A DNA stretch of 64,000 nt from CAZKWG01 sp964615375 (GCA_964615375.1 CAZTOW010000010.1:124001-188000); one strand, 5' to 3'; positions 18,113-27,448 are shown, counted from the stretch's first letter. The notes: generated by a model not told the origin, from the sequence alone. Translations and numbers: made by a program.

Positions 18113-18985
18113 ATGTCCAGACCCGCACCCACCGGCCGCGCGGCCATCCGCGGCGCCATCCGCGCCAGCGTCAGCACCTCCCGAGACGCGCTCATCGCGG
18201 GCGACCACTTCTCGGTCTTCGTCAAGGTGCAGAACCCGTTTGAGGTCCCGCTGCGCCTGCTCAGCGTCAGCGCCTTCGTCCCCGTGGAATTCTACGACAT
18301 CGAGCAGCGTCGCCAGGACATGCAGGCCCGCGCCCGGAACCTTGGCGGAAGCCTGAGGCAGAGCCTCGGCGGGCTGTGGGGGCTGCTCGGCGCGAGCAGG
18401 GGCCACGATCTCGTGGACTCCACCACGCGGCTCGGGTTGGTGATGGCGCGCTCCATCGAGGGTCGAAGGGCCGGCGAAGCGCACGAGTCCACAGAGTCTG
18501 GGGGCCTGCTGCAGCCCGGGAACACAACCACGGAGGTCTTCACCCTCTGCACCCGGCGTGAGCGCAGGTTCCGGCCGGGCAGCTACCGCATGCAGGTGAG
18601 CGTCCGCTACCGCTTCGAGCCCGCGCCCGAGGACGAGCCCACCGACAGCGGCGCCATCGCCGAGAACACCGACGTCATCGACGTCGTGTTGGACGTGCGC
18701 GCCTCCCTCTCCAGCATCCTGCTGGGCGGCGCGATGGGCTGCCTGGCCGGCTGGCTCGCGCGCAACCTCGCGAGCTGGTCCACCATGGGCACGCCCACCG
18801 CCATCGGGCAGGCCCTGATCCACGTCCTCCTGACCTGCGGGGTGCTGCTGCTCTTCGCCCGCAAGAAGGACGTCCAGCCTCTGCTGAGCGTGGAGGACGC
18901 CTATGGCGGGGCGCTGATCGGGTTCACGATCGGATTCTCGGGCGCGGAGTCGGTGGCGGGGATGTTCTCGATGCCCGCTTCTTGA
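18113..18985 (+). CDS. Membrane protein of unknown function
   Basis: A 290-residue protein I do not recognise. Residues ~15-195 look like a beta-sandwich (VSTSRDALIAGDHFSVFVKVQNPFEVPLRL and later SYRMQVSVRYRF), resembling Ig-like or arrestin-like domains, interrupted by a Gly/Leu-rich helical insertion. The last ~90 residues contain three hydrophobic segments (about 200-220, 230-250 and 263-283), so it is anchored C-terminally with no N-terminal signal. The ribosome site is poor: GGAG is only one base from the ATG, while GGAGG lies 15 bases away. It is read divergently from the FG-GAP lipoprotein/CHAT operon across operator site 2, and may be co-regulated with it. Confidence 0.6.
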   Translation: MSRPAPTGRAAIRGAIRASVSTSRDALIAGDHFSVFVKVQNPFEVPLRLLSVSAFVPVEFYDIEQRRQDMQARARNLGGSLRQSLGGLWGLLGASRGHDLVDSTTRLGLVMARSIEGRRAGEAHESTESGGLLQPGNTTTEVFTLCTRRERRFRPGSYRMQVSVRYRFEPAPEDEPTDSGAIAENTDVIDVVLDVRASLSSILLGGAMGCLAGWLARNLASWSTMGTPTAIGQALIHVLLTCGVLLLFARKKDVQPLLSVEDAYGGALIGFTIGFSGAESVAGMFSMPAS

Positions 18986-19018
18986 AGACAGGGCGTTCGG
19001 GCATCGAGACCCACCTGT

Positions 19019-19216
19019 TCAGGCCCTGGGGTCCTGGTCGCGGAGGTCCACGATCTCCGCGTCCACGGCGTAGGCCCTGACCGCCAGCAGCCCGTTTCGA
19101 CAGCCGGCGAGGGAGGTGTAGGCCTCACTTTGACAGATGGTCTCGCCATTGGGTGCTCGGAGACGGAAGCGAAGCTGACCCCCAGCGTCCTTGAAGATCT
19201 CGAATCGTGCGGACAT
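19019..19216 (-). CDS. YegP-like DUF1508 small protein
   Basis: A 65-residue protein matching the DUF1508 (YegP/UPF0339) pattern: FEIFKDAGGQLRFRLRAPNGE, then SEAYTS and a Cys-Arg-Asn-Gly segment. The family folds as a small alpha/beta unit, often duplicated, of unknown biochemical role; this copy has a single repeat. AGGAG lies 6 bases before the ATG. It sits just downstream of the toxin-immunity pair on the same strand and may ride in that transcript. Confidence 0.85.
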   Translation of the reverse strand: MSARFEIFKDAGGQLRFRLRAPNGETICQSEAYTSLAGCRNGLLAVRAYAVDAEIVDLRDQDPRA

Positions 19217-19308
19217 TGGACGCTCCTTATCGATTGGGGTTCAGGTTGTTGTTGTGGATAGTGGGGTGTTAGGGAACGGGTAGACGCGGCGCGGGGGGCA
19301 TCGTGGCC

Positions 19309-19782
19309 TCAGGACCGAAGTGCCGCCTCGTACAGCTCCACGTAGGCTTGTAGAAACTCCGTGAAGTGCTCTGCGACCTGCAGAGGCTCATCGTCACCCT
19401 CCCCGTACTCCAGGACGGGTGGATCTTCGCCCCCCGAGCGCAGATCGAGCATCCAGACGAGACAGCCCCCGTGGACCCCCACCACGAGCTGGGTGTCGGC
19501 GAGCCCCGAAGCCCCGCCCTCATTCTGCCCCAGGATCTGCCTGGCGACCTCGCGCACGTCGAGGAGCACGGGCCCGAAGACATCGGAACCGTCCATGAAC
19601 CCCCCTGCGCCGTTCCCCATCTTCTGGAGGAAGCACGCATAGGCCGCCGGGAGTCGTCTCCCCGCGCGATCCGCGATCCTCTGGATCTGATCTGGACGCA
19701 TCGGCCGAATCTGTGCCTCGGTGGAGAGCTTTGCGGCGATGATCCGTCTGCTCAGGCTGGAGTAGAATGGCTTGAAGTCCAT
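19309..19782 (-). CDS. SMI1/KNR4-family immunity protein
   Basis: A 157-residue protein with the SMI1/KNR4 (SUKH) signature: a predicted N-terminal helix, then AGRRLPAAYACFLQKMGNG, the acidic/aromatic middle and a final helix EFLQAYVELYEAAL. SUKH proteins are the commonest immunity partners of polymorphic toxins, including nucleic acid deaminases, and act by binding the toxin domain. The ATG at 19782 is preferred because it falls four bases after the toxin stop; a start 18 codons upstream would lie inside the toxin gene. Position and family both argue that it neutralises the deaminase encoded immediately upstream. Confidence 0.82.
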   Translation of the reverse strand: MDFKPFYSSLSRRIIAAKLSTEAQIRPMRPDQIQRIADRAGRRLPAAYACFLQKMGNGAGGFMDGSDVFGPVLLDVREVARQILGQNEGGASGLADTQLVVGVHGGCLVWMLDLRSGGEDPPVLEYGEGDDEPLQVAEHFTEFLQAYVELYEAALRS

Positions 19783-19786
19783 CGGG

Positions 19787-22700
19787 TCACCACCAGGATG
19801 GGAGCGCGCGCCAGGGTAGACGCGAGCCGGTGTCATAACTGACCACCAGCTTGATGTTCGGGAACTGCCGTTTGAACTCCTTCATCACGGTCAGACACGC
19901 CGGGCAGCAAGGATGCTGGCTCACGATGGTCACCACCCCATGGATGTCCAGCCTGGGGACCTTCGCGGCGTCCCCTTTCGGATCCAGCCGAAAAGCCAGA
20001 TCCTCCAGGTACTTCTGCTCGGAGTCGAATGCCCGCTGGTGCGTCCTCGCGCCTGCCTTGCCGCTCATTCGAGGGTCACCCAGATGCGACGGCTTCGTCG
20101 ACAGCTTCCTGAAGCGGCGGTCCTTCTTGAGATCATAACCAGTGGCTTGGACGAGCTGCCGATCCGCGCTGTCCACACCCTTGAGGTTGAATCCGCTCTT
20201 GACGAGCACGTCGTCCTCGACCCCAGCCGAGATCCTGGCCTTCACGCTGATGAGGTTCGCCCCGACCTCCTCCCCGGAGGTGTTGACGATGACCAGCTTG
20301 TCTCTGTACTTCGTCGCAAATCGATCCACATCTCCCAGGCCATCCCATGCCCTCCGAACCCCCTCAGCGCCCTCCTCTACAGGTGACACATAGACGCCCT
20401 TCAACGCGCCCGCGCGGTTCCCGACGCTCGGCGCGCCGATGAAGTGCGCGACGCCCTCGGCCCCCCCGAGGCGCTTCACCGCGCCCGCCATCTCCCCAGG
20501 CTCCGGGAAGGCCCCCACGAAGGCTCGGACATGATCGGGCTTCACACCCCTGACCTTGGAGAGCGAGACGATCTCGGCCGCCAGCGCCTCTCTCTCCAGA
20601 CCCTTCAGCGTGGACGCCTGGAGCTGAATGGCGAACAGGTTGGTCTGCTTCGCGCCCATCGCCTTGAACAGCGCCCCCGCGTTCCGGCGCCCTGCCTGCC
20701 GTCCCAGCCGGAGCAAACCGTCCTTCCCGAGCTCCGCGAACATCTGCCGCGCCACCCCCGCGCCGTGCTCTCTCGACACGGCGTTCAGGATGGCCCCCAC
20801 CTCGTCAACTACCTCGCCTGAGCTCTTCCCCATCGTCTGCAGCGAGCGCTCGTCCAGGATGGCGAGCCCGCGACGTGCCTCTTCGCCGACGCCCTTCTTC
20901 TGGCCCAGCTCAGCGAGCGTGACCTTCGCGGGCGCCTTTTTTGGCGGCAACGGCGTAGCGGGCGCCCCTGGCGGCGTTGGAGGGTCGGCCGCGCGCCTGG
21001 CGAACGCGCGGAGCTCATCATCGAGCTTCGACACGTCCCCGCCGCCCTCAGCCCACTGCGTGAGAAAGCGCCGCGTCTCCTCCTCGCTCATCCCCAGCGC
21101 TCGCGCCCTCCTCCCCACGCTCTCGACATCGACCTTGCTGGCTCTCAGCGTCTTCTGCACGCTCGCTGGCAAGGCCCGGAGGTTGACGCTGCCGGTGAGG
21201 CGGAGCTGCTCAGCCCGGGTCCAGGCCCGCTGCACGAGATCCTTCGCCTCCGCGCTGAGCTTGCCCCCGGGCAGGGCGTTCAAGCTGCCCAGATGCGCGA
21301 GGAAGGACTCCGCGTTGCGAACCCCACCCTCTCGCGCGTCGAGAGCGAGGCTCACCAGCGCGGCCAGCCCCCTCTCGTCCTCCAGGGCGCTCGCCGCGCC
21401 GCGCGCGCCCCCCGAGGAGGCGGAGGCGCGTCCAAGCAGGCCCCGAGCCCCCGCCTGCGCCTCGACCCTGTGTCTCGCCCCCTCCTGGAGCGCTCGCCCG
21501 GTCTTCGCGTCCAGCGCCTTCGTCCGCACGAGACCGTCCACGGCCGAACAGTACGTCTCGACATCACCTGTCTGCACGAGGGCCTTGGAGAGCGACTTCA
21601 GGGCCCCGAGCGCCTCGCCCAGGTCATGAACATCCTTCCCCGCGCTGAGGATGGCCACCACGACCCACACCAGAGATGGATCTTCGCCAGACAGGCCCGT
21701 CACGAACATGGCCCTCTCGACCTGAAACCGATCCACGGCGTCGTAGGCTCCGTACACGCCGAGGGAGGCCGATCCGAGGCCCGCGGCCACGGCGACCAGA
21801 CCGACACCCGAGGCGGACGCGACGAGGGTGAGCGCGAACCCGATGGCCGCTTCAAAGGCATCCCAGAGCGCTCCTTTGATCTTCAGATGAAGATGGGCGT
21901 CCTCCAGGATCTGATCCGACATCGAGCCGGGCTTGATGTCTTGGAGCTCACGAAAGCGACCCATGAGCTTCTCTTGCTTCAAGGCACTCTCAGGCTCCTT
22001 CTTCAGCTGTTCTCGGGCGTCCTTGATCTTGTCTCGCCGAAATTCGATCTCCCCCTTGAGGACCGACCTCGCCGCCTCGCCCGAGTCCGCCTCGGCGAGG
22101 CTCCTGTAAGTCCCCGAACAGGCCTCCTGGGCCTCCCCGCCCACGAGGAAGAACGAGAAGTCGCGGTACACCGAGCCCACCTTCCATCCTGCCTCGCTTC
22201 GCCTCGTCTTCCGCTCCAGGTCCGAGAAGATCCGCTGTCCGTCCGCGGTCTTCCCCAGGTCGGCCTCTTCGAGCAGCTGGCTGGCGATCCTGCGCTCCTC
22301 ACGCCCCGCGAGCCCAGCCAGATAGCTCAGATCCCCGAGCTTCTCCTCCTCCTCGAACAGCCGGTGTCCAAGCTTGTCCAACAGCACGTTGGCGAGGGTG
22401 CACAGCTCGCGGAGCAGAGAGGCCCTGAGCAGCCCGACATCGGCGATGAACGCGTCCGCACACCTGTCATAGCAGAGCTTGTCCTGCTCTTTCGTCCCGT
22501 CACTCGTGATCTGGCCGGCGGCGCGCATCGCGGCACCGTAGGACGAGAGGAACACGCTGCACCCAAGGCTCTCCTTGAGCACCTCCTTGAAATTGCCAAA
22601 GGCCTCTCGCCAGTCAACATACTGCTTGAAGATCGGCTCCAACCCGCTCAGCTTCAGGCGCAGGGAAGACCGCATCTGGTCTTCGGCGGTCCGCGCGGCG

Positions 22701-23410
22701 TCCTCCTGAAGGAATTTCTGCACGCTCAGCGAGAGCTCGAGCCAGCTACGGGCCCGACCTTGAGCCCTCGACCGCATCGCCTCGAGCGACTCCGGCGAGA
22801 CGTTGTACAGCGCATAGGCGAGCATCAACGCGCCCTGCAGCTCCTCCATCGACATGGGCGGCGCGTGCTCTGAGCTCAGGAAGTCCCGAAGGTGTCTGGG
22901 TAGCTGATTGAACTGTACGACCTGCGCCGCGTAGCGTAGGGTCAGCGCCTCCTCAATCTTGCTGGCCGCCGCGCCCCCACCTCCGCTACCGCCGCCGCCT
23001 CGACCTCTGGCCTCGCGCCTCGCGGCCTCGCGTATGGCCGACTGGTCGTTCGGATCGAGCTTCTTCATCGCCTCGGCGGCCCGCTTCTCCTCCTCGCGGC
23101 TCAAGCGGCGCACGTCCGTCTGAAAATCGACCTTCGCGCGCGGGGGCCTCCTGGCCTTCGCCTTCCGCAGCTCGTCCTCGTCGAAGTACTCTACCCGCTT
23201 GCTGGCCAGCTCCTGCGCCGTCGGCTCCCGGCCGAGATAAGCGCGCCAGATGGCGAGCTTCAGGTCGTCGGCGGTCTCGATGCCGCTGACGTCGATGTCG
23301 AGCTCGATGACCACGTACCCCTCGCCGGTCGAGCCTGCGTCGGCGCCCGAGGCCCCAGCCTGTCGGCTGCCCCCACCGGCGCCGCGTCCGAGATCCTGTA
23401 CAGCGGTCAT
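19787..23410 (-). CDS. CIS-linked polymorphic toxin with C-terminal deaminase domain
   Basis: A 1207-residue protein at the end of the tail operon. Its last ~90 residues look like a toxin deaminase of the BURPS668_1122/XOO_2897 kind: D1129-S-E1131 (the HxE/CxE position, here with Asp), a strand VVTIVSQ, then PCCPAC with the zinc pair C1169/C1172, and the helix-strand KEFKRQFPNIKLVVSY. The family deaminates nucleic acid bases; the exact substrate is not visible. Upstream are a charged N-terminal ~150 residues with a Gly/Ser run (~135-147), long helical regions, and a strongly hydrophobic helical hairpin near 530-565 that could insert into membranes or sit in the tube. The ATG at 23410 follows the upstream stop by four bases, with GGAG 7 bases away. 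The immunity gene follows. Confidence 0.78.
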   Translation of the reverse strand: MTAVQDLGRGAGGGSRQAGASGADAGSTGEGYVVIELDIDVSGIETADDLKLAIWRAYLGREPTAQELASKRVEYFDEDELRKAKARRPPRAKVDFQTDVRRLSREEEKRAAEAMKKLDPNDQSAIREAARREARGRGGGGSGGGGAAASKIEEALTLRYAAQVVQFNQLPRHLRDFLSSEHAPPMSMEELQGALMLAYALYNVSPESLEAMRSRAQGRARSWLELSLSVQKFLQEDAARTAEDQMRSSLRLKLSGLEPIFKQYVDWREAFGNFKEVLKESLGCSVFLSSYGAAMRAAGQITSDGTKEQDKLCYDRCADAFIADVGLLRASLLRELCTLANVLLDKLGHRLFEEEEKLGDLSYLAGLAGREERRIASQLLEEADLGKTADGQRIFSDLERKTRRSEAGWKVGSVYRDFSFFLVGGEAQEACSGTYRSLAEADSGEAARSVLKGEIEFRRDKIKDAREQLKKEPESALKQEKLMGRFRELQDIKPGSMSDQILEDAHLHLKIKGALWDAFEAAIGFALTLVASASGVGLVAVAAGLGSASLGVYGAYDAVDRFQVERAMFVTGLSGEDPSLVWVVVAILSAGKDVHDLGEALGALKSLSKALVQTGDVETYCSAVDGLVRTKALDAKTGRALQEGARHRVEAQAGARGLLGRASASSGGARGAASALEDERGLAALVSLALDAREGGVRNAESFLAHLGSLNALPGGKLSAEAKDLVQRAWTRAEQLRLTGSVNLRALPASVQKTLRASKVDVESVGRRARALGMSEEETRRFLTQWAEGGGDVSKLDDELRAFARRAADPPTPPGAPATPLPPKKAPAKVTLAELGQKKGVGEEARRGLAILDERSLQTMGKSSGEVVDEVGAILNAVSREHGAGVARQMFAELGKDGLLRLGRQAGRRNAGALFKAMGAKQTNLFAIQLQASTLKGLEREALAAEIVSLSKVRGVKPDHVRAFVGAFPEPGEMAGAVKRLGGAEGVAHFIGAPSVGNRAGALKGVYVSPVEEGAEGVRRAWDGLGDVDRFATKYRDKLVIVNTSGEEVGANLISVKARISAGVEDDVLVKSGFNLKGVDSADRQLVQATGYDLKKDRRFRKLSTKPSHLGDPRMSGKAGARTHQRAFDSEQKYLEDLAFRLDPKGDAAKVPRLDIHGVVTIVSQHPCCPACLTVMKEFKRQFPNIKLVVSYDTGSRLPWRALPSWW

Positions 23411-23414
23411 GGGA

Positions 23415-25418
23415 TCACTCCGTCTCCTGCAGGGCGGACCGCGGCGCTGCGCCCGTCCAGCTCAGCTCCACGAGATCAAAAAGGATGCCGACGTCCTCAC
23501 CGCCAGGGCTCCAGCCGTGCAGCCCCAGGTACAGCGCCCCCAGGGCCTCTCCCGCCGCGATCTCCAGCCGCACCTCCTGCCACACCCACTCCGAGGCCGC
23601 GACGCCCCAGCCCGCCGGCCCGCGCTCCCGCAGCGCCCGCTGACGCCTCACCGCCGCGTCATCCGGCCACCAGCCCGAGCTGGCTGGCTCGCCCACCACG
23701 GCCTTCGGGTCGAAGACGGTGCCGTAGAGCTCCTTCTCCCAGCGCGCGCGATCGTACTGAGCCAGCACCAGCCGGCCGCGGGGGACATCGCCCTGGGGTG
23801 GAACGAGGGCGCGCATCCGGGCCCTGGCCCGCAGGACCAGGACGTCGCCCGGCAGCAGCGGCGCGGGGAGCAGGCTGAGGTCCGCCCACTGGTAGATCCC
23901 GACCAGCGCGCCCCTCTCCAGGCGAGCGGGCTCCCAGAGCGGCGCGGGCGAGGCCCCCTGGCGGCCGGCGATGGAGGGAGCCTGGTGCCGCGCGCAGAAG
24001 AAGAAGGGGCCGTCGGGCGTGCCCCCCTCGCTGCGGACGCCGCCGTCATGGACGCCGTCGGGGCGGAGCGCGCGCCGCTCCAGGGCGGTGAAGCCGGGCA
24101 ACAGCCTCCCCTCCCCGCAGGGGTCCGACTCCCCGTCGTGCTGGATCCACCCGCGCGACACGCCCGGAGCAAAGCTGAGCTTCCCGCCCGAGGGTCGCTG
24201 TCCACAGCGGTACCAGCGATAGCTGGTGAGCGCCTCGAGCTGCGCCCGGGAGGCGTCCTGGGGCGGCACCGGGCTCTGCTCGGGGACGATGCCCTCCCGC
24301 GCGGGGTCGTTGGCGTCGGCGTTCACCAGGGCGAGCGCGCCGCCCTCCGTCGCCTCTCCCTCGCTCGCCGTCGCGACCCCAGCGCTCTGCGGCAGCGCCC
24401 GCCGCGCCGACATCGCGTCCAGGTCCAGGTGCATCAGCCGCGCCAGCGTGGCCGGGTCCAGGCTCCGCGTGCGAACGAGCCCATTCCGAGCCTGAAACGC
24501 TTCGATCGCGTCAGACAGCCCCTCGTTCCAGGTCCCGCGGAGCCGCTCCTCCATCCCCGCCGGCAGATAGCCCAGGCTCACCAGCAGGGCGTTCAGGCCC
24601 AGCAGATCCGCCGCGCGCCGCGGAGACTCGGGCTCGGCCTCAGTGAAGAAGAGCTCGTAGACGGGGACGCTGCGGGCGCCCAGGATGGCGCCGTCCACCC
24701 AGAGCGCCCGCGCGTAGGGCGCCTGCTCGGCGTCGGGGACCTCCGAGAGCCAGCGGCTCCCCAGCCGTCCCACGGCCACCTGGCGCCCCTCGGGCTGGCG
24801 GGCGTCCCCGAGCCCGCGCACCGGCCAGGGCAGATCGAAGGCCCAGGACAGCAGCCTCAGGCGCCCGGTGCGCTCGAGATCCACCGCGGGCGGGATCCAC
24901 CCTGGGATGAACACGCCCGGGTGCGGGGTCGGCCGGACGCTGACGAGCGCGAAGACCTGCTGACCGAGCACGCGAGCGTCGTCGGCGTCCGGGATCAGAT
25001 CGACCCCCGTGACCAGCGCCTCCAGCACGTCGTCGATGCCCTCGATGACTGGCCCCACCGCGGGCAGCAGGCTGCGCAGCAGGGCGAGATCCGGGCTGCG
25101 CAGGCCCTGACGCATGCGCCCCAGGGTCTGGATGAAGTCCTGGTGGGCCATGGTGTAGGGGTCGGTGGCCTCGAGGAGGTCCATGGCCAGCTCGTGGACA
25201 GAGGACACGAGCTCAATCCATGCTGTAACGCCTGCTTCAGCGATGTTTCTCGCCGCCGATCCCTTGTCGTGCTCGCGCGCGGCGGCGATTCGCACCCAGC
25301 GCGGCGGGCGCGCGGGCGGGCCCTCGTCCAGCGCGGCGGCGAGGCGGAGCAGCAGCCAGGAGAGCGGGTCGAGCAGGCTCTGGAAGCGGCTCTGGTCCAG
25401 GGGAGGAGCGGCGGGCAT
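23415..25418 (-). CDS. Tail-associated protein with PG-binding-like and jelly-roll regions (paralogue B)
   Basis: A 667-residue protein related to the next gene upstream along its length. The N-terminus (DPLSWLLLRLAAALDE...PPRWVRIA) is helical. A middle beta region has TGRLRLLSWAF. Near 350-410 is a peptidoglycan_binding_1-like unit (VSLGYLPAG...AIEAFQARNGL...LDPATLARLMHL). The last ~200 residues resemble a carbohydrate-binding jelly roll (GIYQWADLSLL ... FDLVELSW). The ATG at 25418 overlaps the preceding stop as TGATG; a longer upstream start would run into that gene. No family name is certain. The envelope-binding look and its place before the toxin suggest a tip or cargo-contact protein. 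Confidence 0.55.
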   Translation of the reverse strand: MPAAPPLDQSRFQSLLDPLSWLLLRLAAALDEGPPARPPRWVRIAAAREHDKGSAARNIAEAGVTAWIELVSSVHELAMDLLEATDPYTMAHQDFIQTLGRMRQGLRSPDLALLRSLLPAVGPVIEGIDDVLEALVTGVDLIPDADDARVLGQQVFALVSVRPTPHPGVFIPGWIPPAVDLERTGRLRLLSWAFDLPWPVRGLGDARQPEGRQVAVGRLGSRWLSEVPDAEQAPYARALWVDGAILGARSVPVYELFFTEAEPESPRRAADLLGLNALLVSLGYLPAGMEERLRGTWNEGLSDAIEAFQARNGLVRTRSLDPATLARLMHLDLDAMSARRALPQSAGVATASEGEATEGGALALVNADANDPAREGIVPEQSPVPPQDASRAQLEALTSYRWYRCGQRPSGGKLSFAPGVSRGWIQHDGESDPCGEGRLLPGFTALERRALRPDGVHDGGVRSEGGTPDGPFFFCARHQAPSIAGRQGASPAPLWEPARLERGALVGIYQWADLSLLPAPLLPGDVLVLRARARMRALVPPQGDVPRGRLVLAQYDRARWEKELYGTVFDPKAVVGEPASSGWWPDDAAVRRQRALRERGPAGWGVAASEWVWQEVRLEIAAGEALGALYLGLHGWSPGGEDVGILFDLVELSWTGAAPRSALQETE

Positions 25419-27448
25419 CAGGGTGCCCCTTCCGTGATCTCGCCCTCGCGGTAGCCAGCCCCGTCCCGGGGCTTCTCCCGCGGCTCCGGGACGGCGACCC
25501 GCCACCAGCGCACCTGCACATCATCAAAGTAGGCGTCCGTGTCGTAGTTGAGCATGTGCTTGCCGTACAGCCCGATCACGATGGCGACGACGTCGTCCGG
25601 GGCGCACAGCGGGGGCGTGGCCACCGTGACCCAGTCCTGCCCCAGGGCCCGCGGCCCCGACTCCGCCGCCAGATCGCGCTGCAGGCTGCGCGGCCACCAG
25701 CCCGACCAGGCGTACCATCCCTCCACCAGCTCCGGCTTGAGCCGTGAGGCCAGGCGCCCATCCCCTTGAAACACGGCGTTACGCGCCAGCCCCAGGAAGA
25801 TGCGCCCCTGATCGGGGAGCTGCCCCGCCCCCACCTCCTTGAACAACGAGCGCCGGGCGCAGCTCGCCTGAAACATGAGGCGCTCCCCCGCCGCCTTCGC
25901 CGCGGCGACCTCGGCCTCCACCAGCGCCCACTGGTACATCCCGGAGATCGTCCCGCGCGGCGTGAGCCTCTGCGTGATCGCGTCCTTGCGCGGAGTGCCC
26001 GTCCGCCCGGAGCGCCAGGGCTCCACCTCGCGCGCGGAGAAGAAGAAGCGCCCGCTCCGGCTCTGGCCCTCGCTCAGCGCCCCGCCCTCCAGCCCCGTCT
26101 TCGTAGCCGGGCGCCTCTCCAACGCGACGAAGGCGCCGTCGACGCGGGCCACCTCGCCCTCGGGCAGGATCAGGTCTCCCTCCCGGTGCCGTATCCACCC
26201 CTGCTGGATACCGTCCTTGAACTTCGCACGCTCGGACCCCGCCGGGACCTCCGCCCCGCAGGCGTACCAGGCGCGCGGCTCCTTCTGCCCCGTGGGGAGG
26301 GCCTTCCCTGTCGCCGGGTCGATCGCGATGCCCTCGTCCTCGGGGTGATCGGCGTCCGGGTTCACCAGCGTTACAAGCCCGCTCCTGGGGAGCGCCGGCA
26401 GCGTGGGCGTGGGCTTCGAGTCCTCGGGTCGCGGCGGGACGGGCAGCGTCAGCGTGGGGACCAGGCGCCAGCGCGCGTCGGAGAAGGGCCGCGCGCGGCA
26501 GATGTTGCGCTCGCTGGCGTCCAGGTTCAACAGGCGGTGGAGCGTGTCCCGGTCCAGCGCCCCGCTGGGGTCGAGGTCGTTGATGAGCTGGAAGCGCAGG
26601 AGGCGCTCCGCGGCGCCCTCGGGGAGCCCCGGGCCCGGCGTGAGGGCGGGCTCGCGATAACCTAGTTGATCTAGTGTTTGCTGGAGCTCCCCGAGATCCG
26701 GCCCCTTCGACAGATCCTCCCGGAGCAGCTCGAGCCCGCTCGGGTCTCCCACGGGCCAGGTCGCCAGGACCTCCGCGCTCCCCGCGTCGCGGAGCGCCAG
26801 GCGCCGCATCCCGAGGTAACGAATCTGTAACGCCGAGAAGTCACCGCCCTTCGGCGCGTGCCAGACGCGGATCGGGTGGCCGAAGGCCCAGGCCAGCAGC
26901 CGCACCCGCCCCGTGCTGCTGATGTCCACCGTAGGCCTGCCCGCGCGGAGGCCGATGTGGAGCAGCTCGAAGAGCTCCCGCCCCAGGCGCTGCACGTCCA
27001 CCGGCTCGGGGACGAAGCCCAGCCAGCGCTCCGGGACCGCGAGCGTGGATCGGGCGCTGGCGAAGCTGTCCACCACGCTCTGCTGGCCGGTGAGCGTGGC
27101 CAGCGCGCCGGCCACCTGCGGGTCGGTCATCGCCTGCGCCGCCTCCAGCAGCAGCTCGATCACCGCCTTGGGTGGATCGACGTGCAGCAGGAGGGCCTCG
27201 AGCTGCAGCGCGAGCTGGTGGATACCCGCGATGAAGTCCACGAAGACGCCCACCGCGCCCGCCATCACCTTCCCGTAGGGCTCACGGTCGCGATAGCGCC
27301 GCGCCTTCGCGACCCGCACCCAGCGCGGCGATCGCCCGTCCGGGGCGTCCTCCAGCGAGGCCCGGATCTGAAACAGCATCCAGGCCAGCGGCTCCAGCGG
27401 GTTGTCCACGGAGCCCTGGAGGCGCGGCGGGGAGTCGGGGACGCGCAT
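25418..27448 (-). CDS. Tail-associated protein with PG-binding-like and jelly-roll regions (paralogue A)
   Basis: A 676-residue paralogue of the gene downstream. Shared landmarks are DPxPRWVRxA-like residues near 40, TGRVRLLAWAF near 185, a peptidoglycan_binding_1-like unit (LDQLGYRE...GALDRDTLHRLLNLD), the RFFFSARE and MYQWAL motifs, and a C-terminal jelly-roll ending DAYFDDVQVRWW, which looks like the end of many carbohydrate-binding modules. No signal peptide or membrane helix. A CTAG-N5-CTAG pair and a patch of rare codons lie in the PG-binding-like segment. Two tandem copies with divergent sequence suggest distinct ligands or a hetero-complex on the tail. Function is inferred only from fold clues and operon position. 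Confidence 0.55.
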   Translation of the reverse strand: MRVPDSPPRLQGSVDNPLEPLAWMLFQIRASLEDAPDGRSPRWVRVAKARRYRDREPYGKVMAGAVGVFVDFIAGIHQLALQLEALLLHVDPPKAVIELLLEAAQAMTDPQVAGALATLTGQQSVVDSFASARSTLAVPERWLGFVPEPVDVQRLGRELFELLHIGLRAGRPTVDISSTGRVRLLAWAFGHPIRVWHAPKGGDFSALQIRYLGMRRLALRDAGSAEVLATWPVGDPSGLELLREDLSKGPDLGELQQTLDQLGYREPALTPGPGLPEGAAERLLRFQLINDLDPSGALDRDTLHRLLNLDASERNICRARPFSDARWRLVPTLTLPVPPRPEDSKPTPTLPALPRSGLVTLVNPDADHPEDEGIAIDPATGKALPTGQKEPRAWYACGAEVPAGSERAKFKDGIQQGWIRHREGDLILPEGEVARVDGAFVALERRPATKTGLEGGALSEGQSRSGRFFFSAREVEPWRSGRTGTPRKDAITQRLTPRGTISGMYQWALVEAEVAAAKAAGERLMFQASCARRSLFKEVGAGQLPDQGRIFLGLARNAVFQGDGRLASRLKPELVEGWYAWSGWWPRSLQRDLAAESGPRALGQDWVTVATPPLCAPDDVVAIVIGLYGKHMLNYDTDAYFDDVQVRWWRVAVPEPREKPRDGAGYREGEITEGAP

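Noticed and set aside
16500..18356. Rightward 618-codon frame opposite the lipoprotein
   Set aside because: Low-complexity V-R-V-A runs arise from reading the Asp/Thr repeat backwards; it also invades the promoter and the membrane-protein gene.
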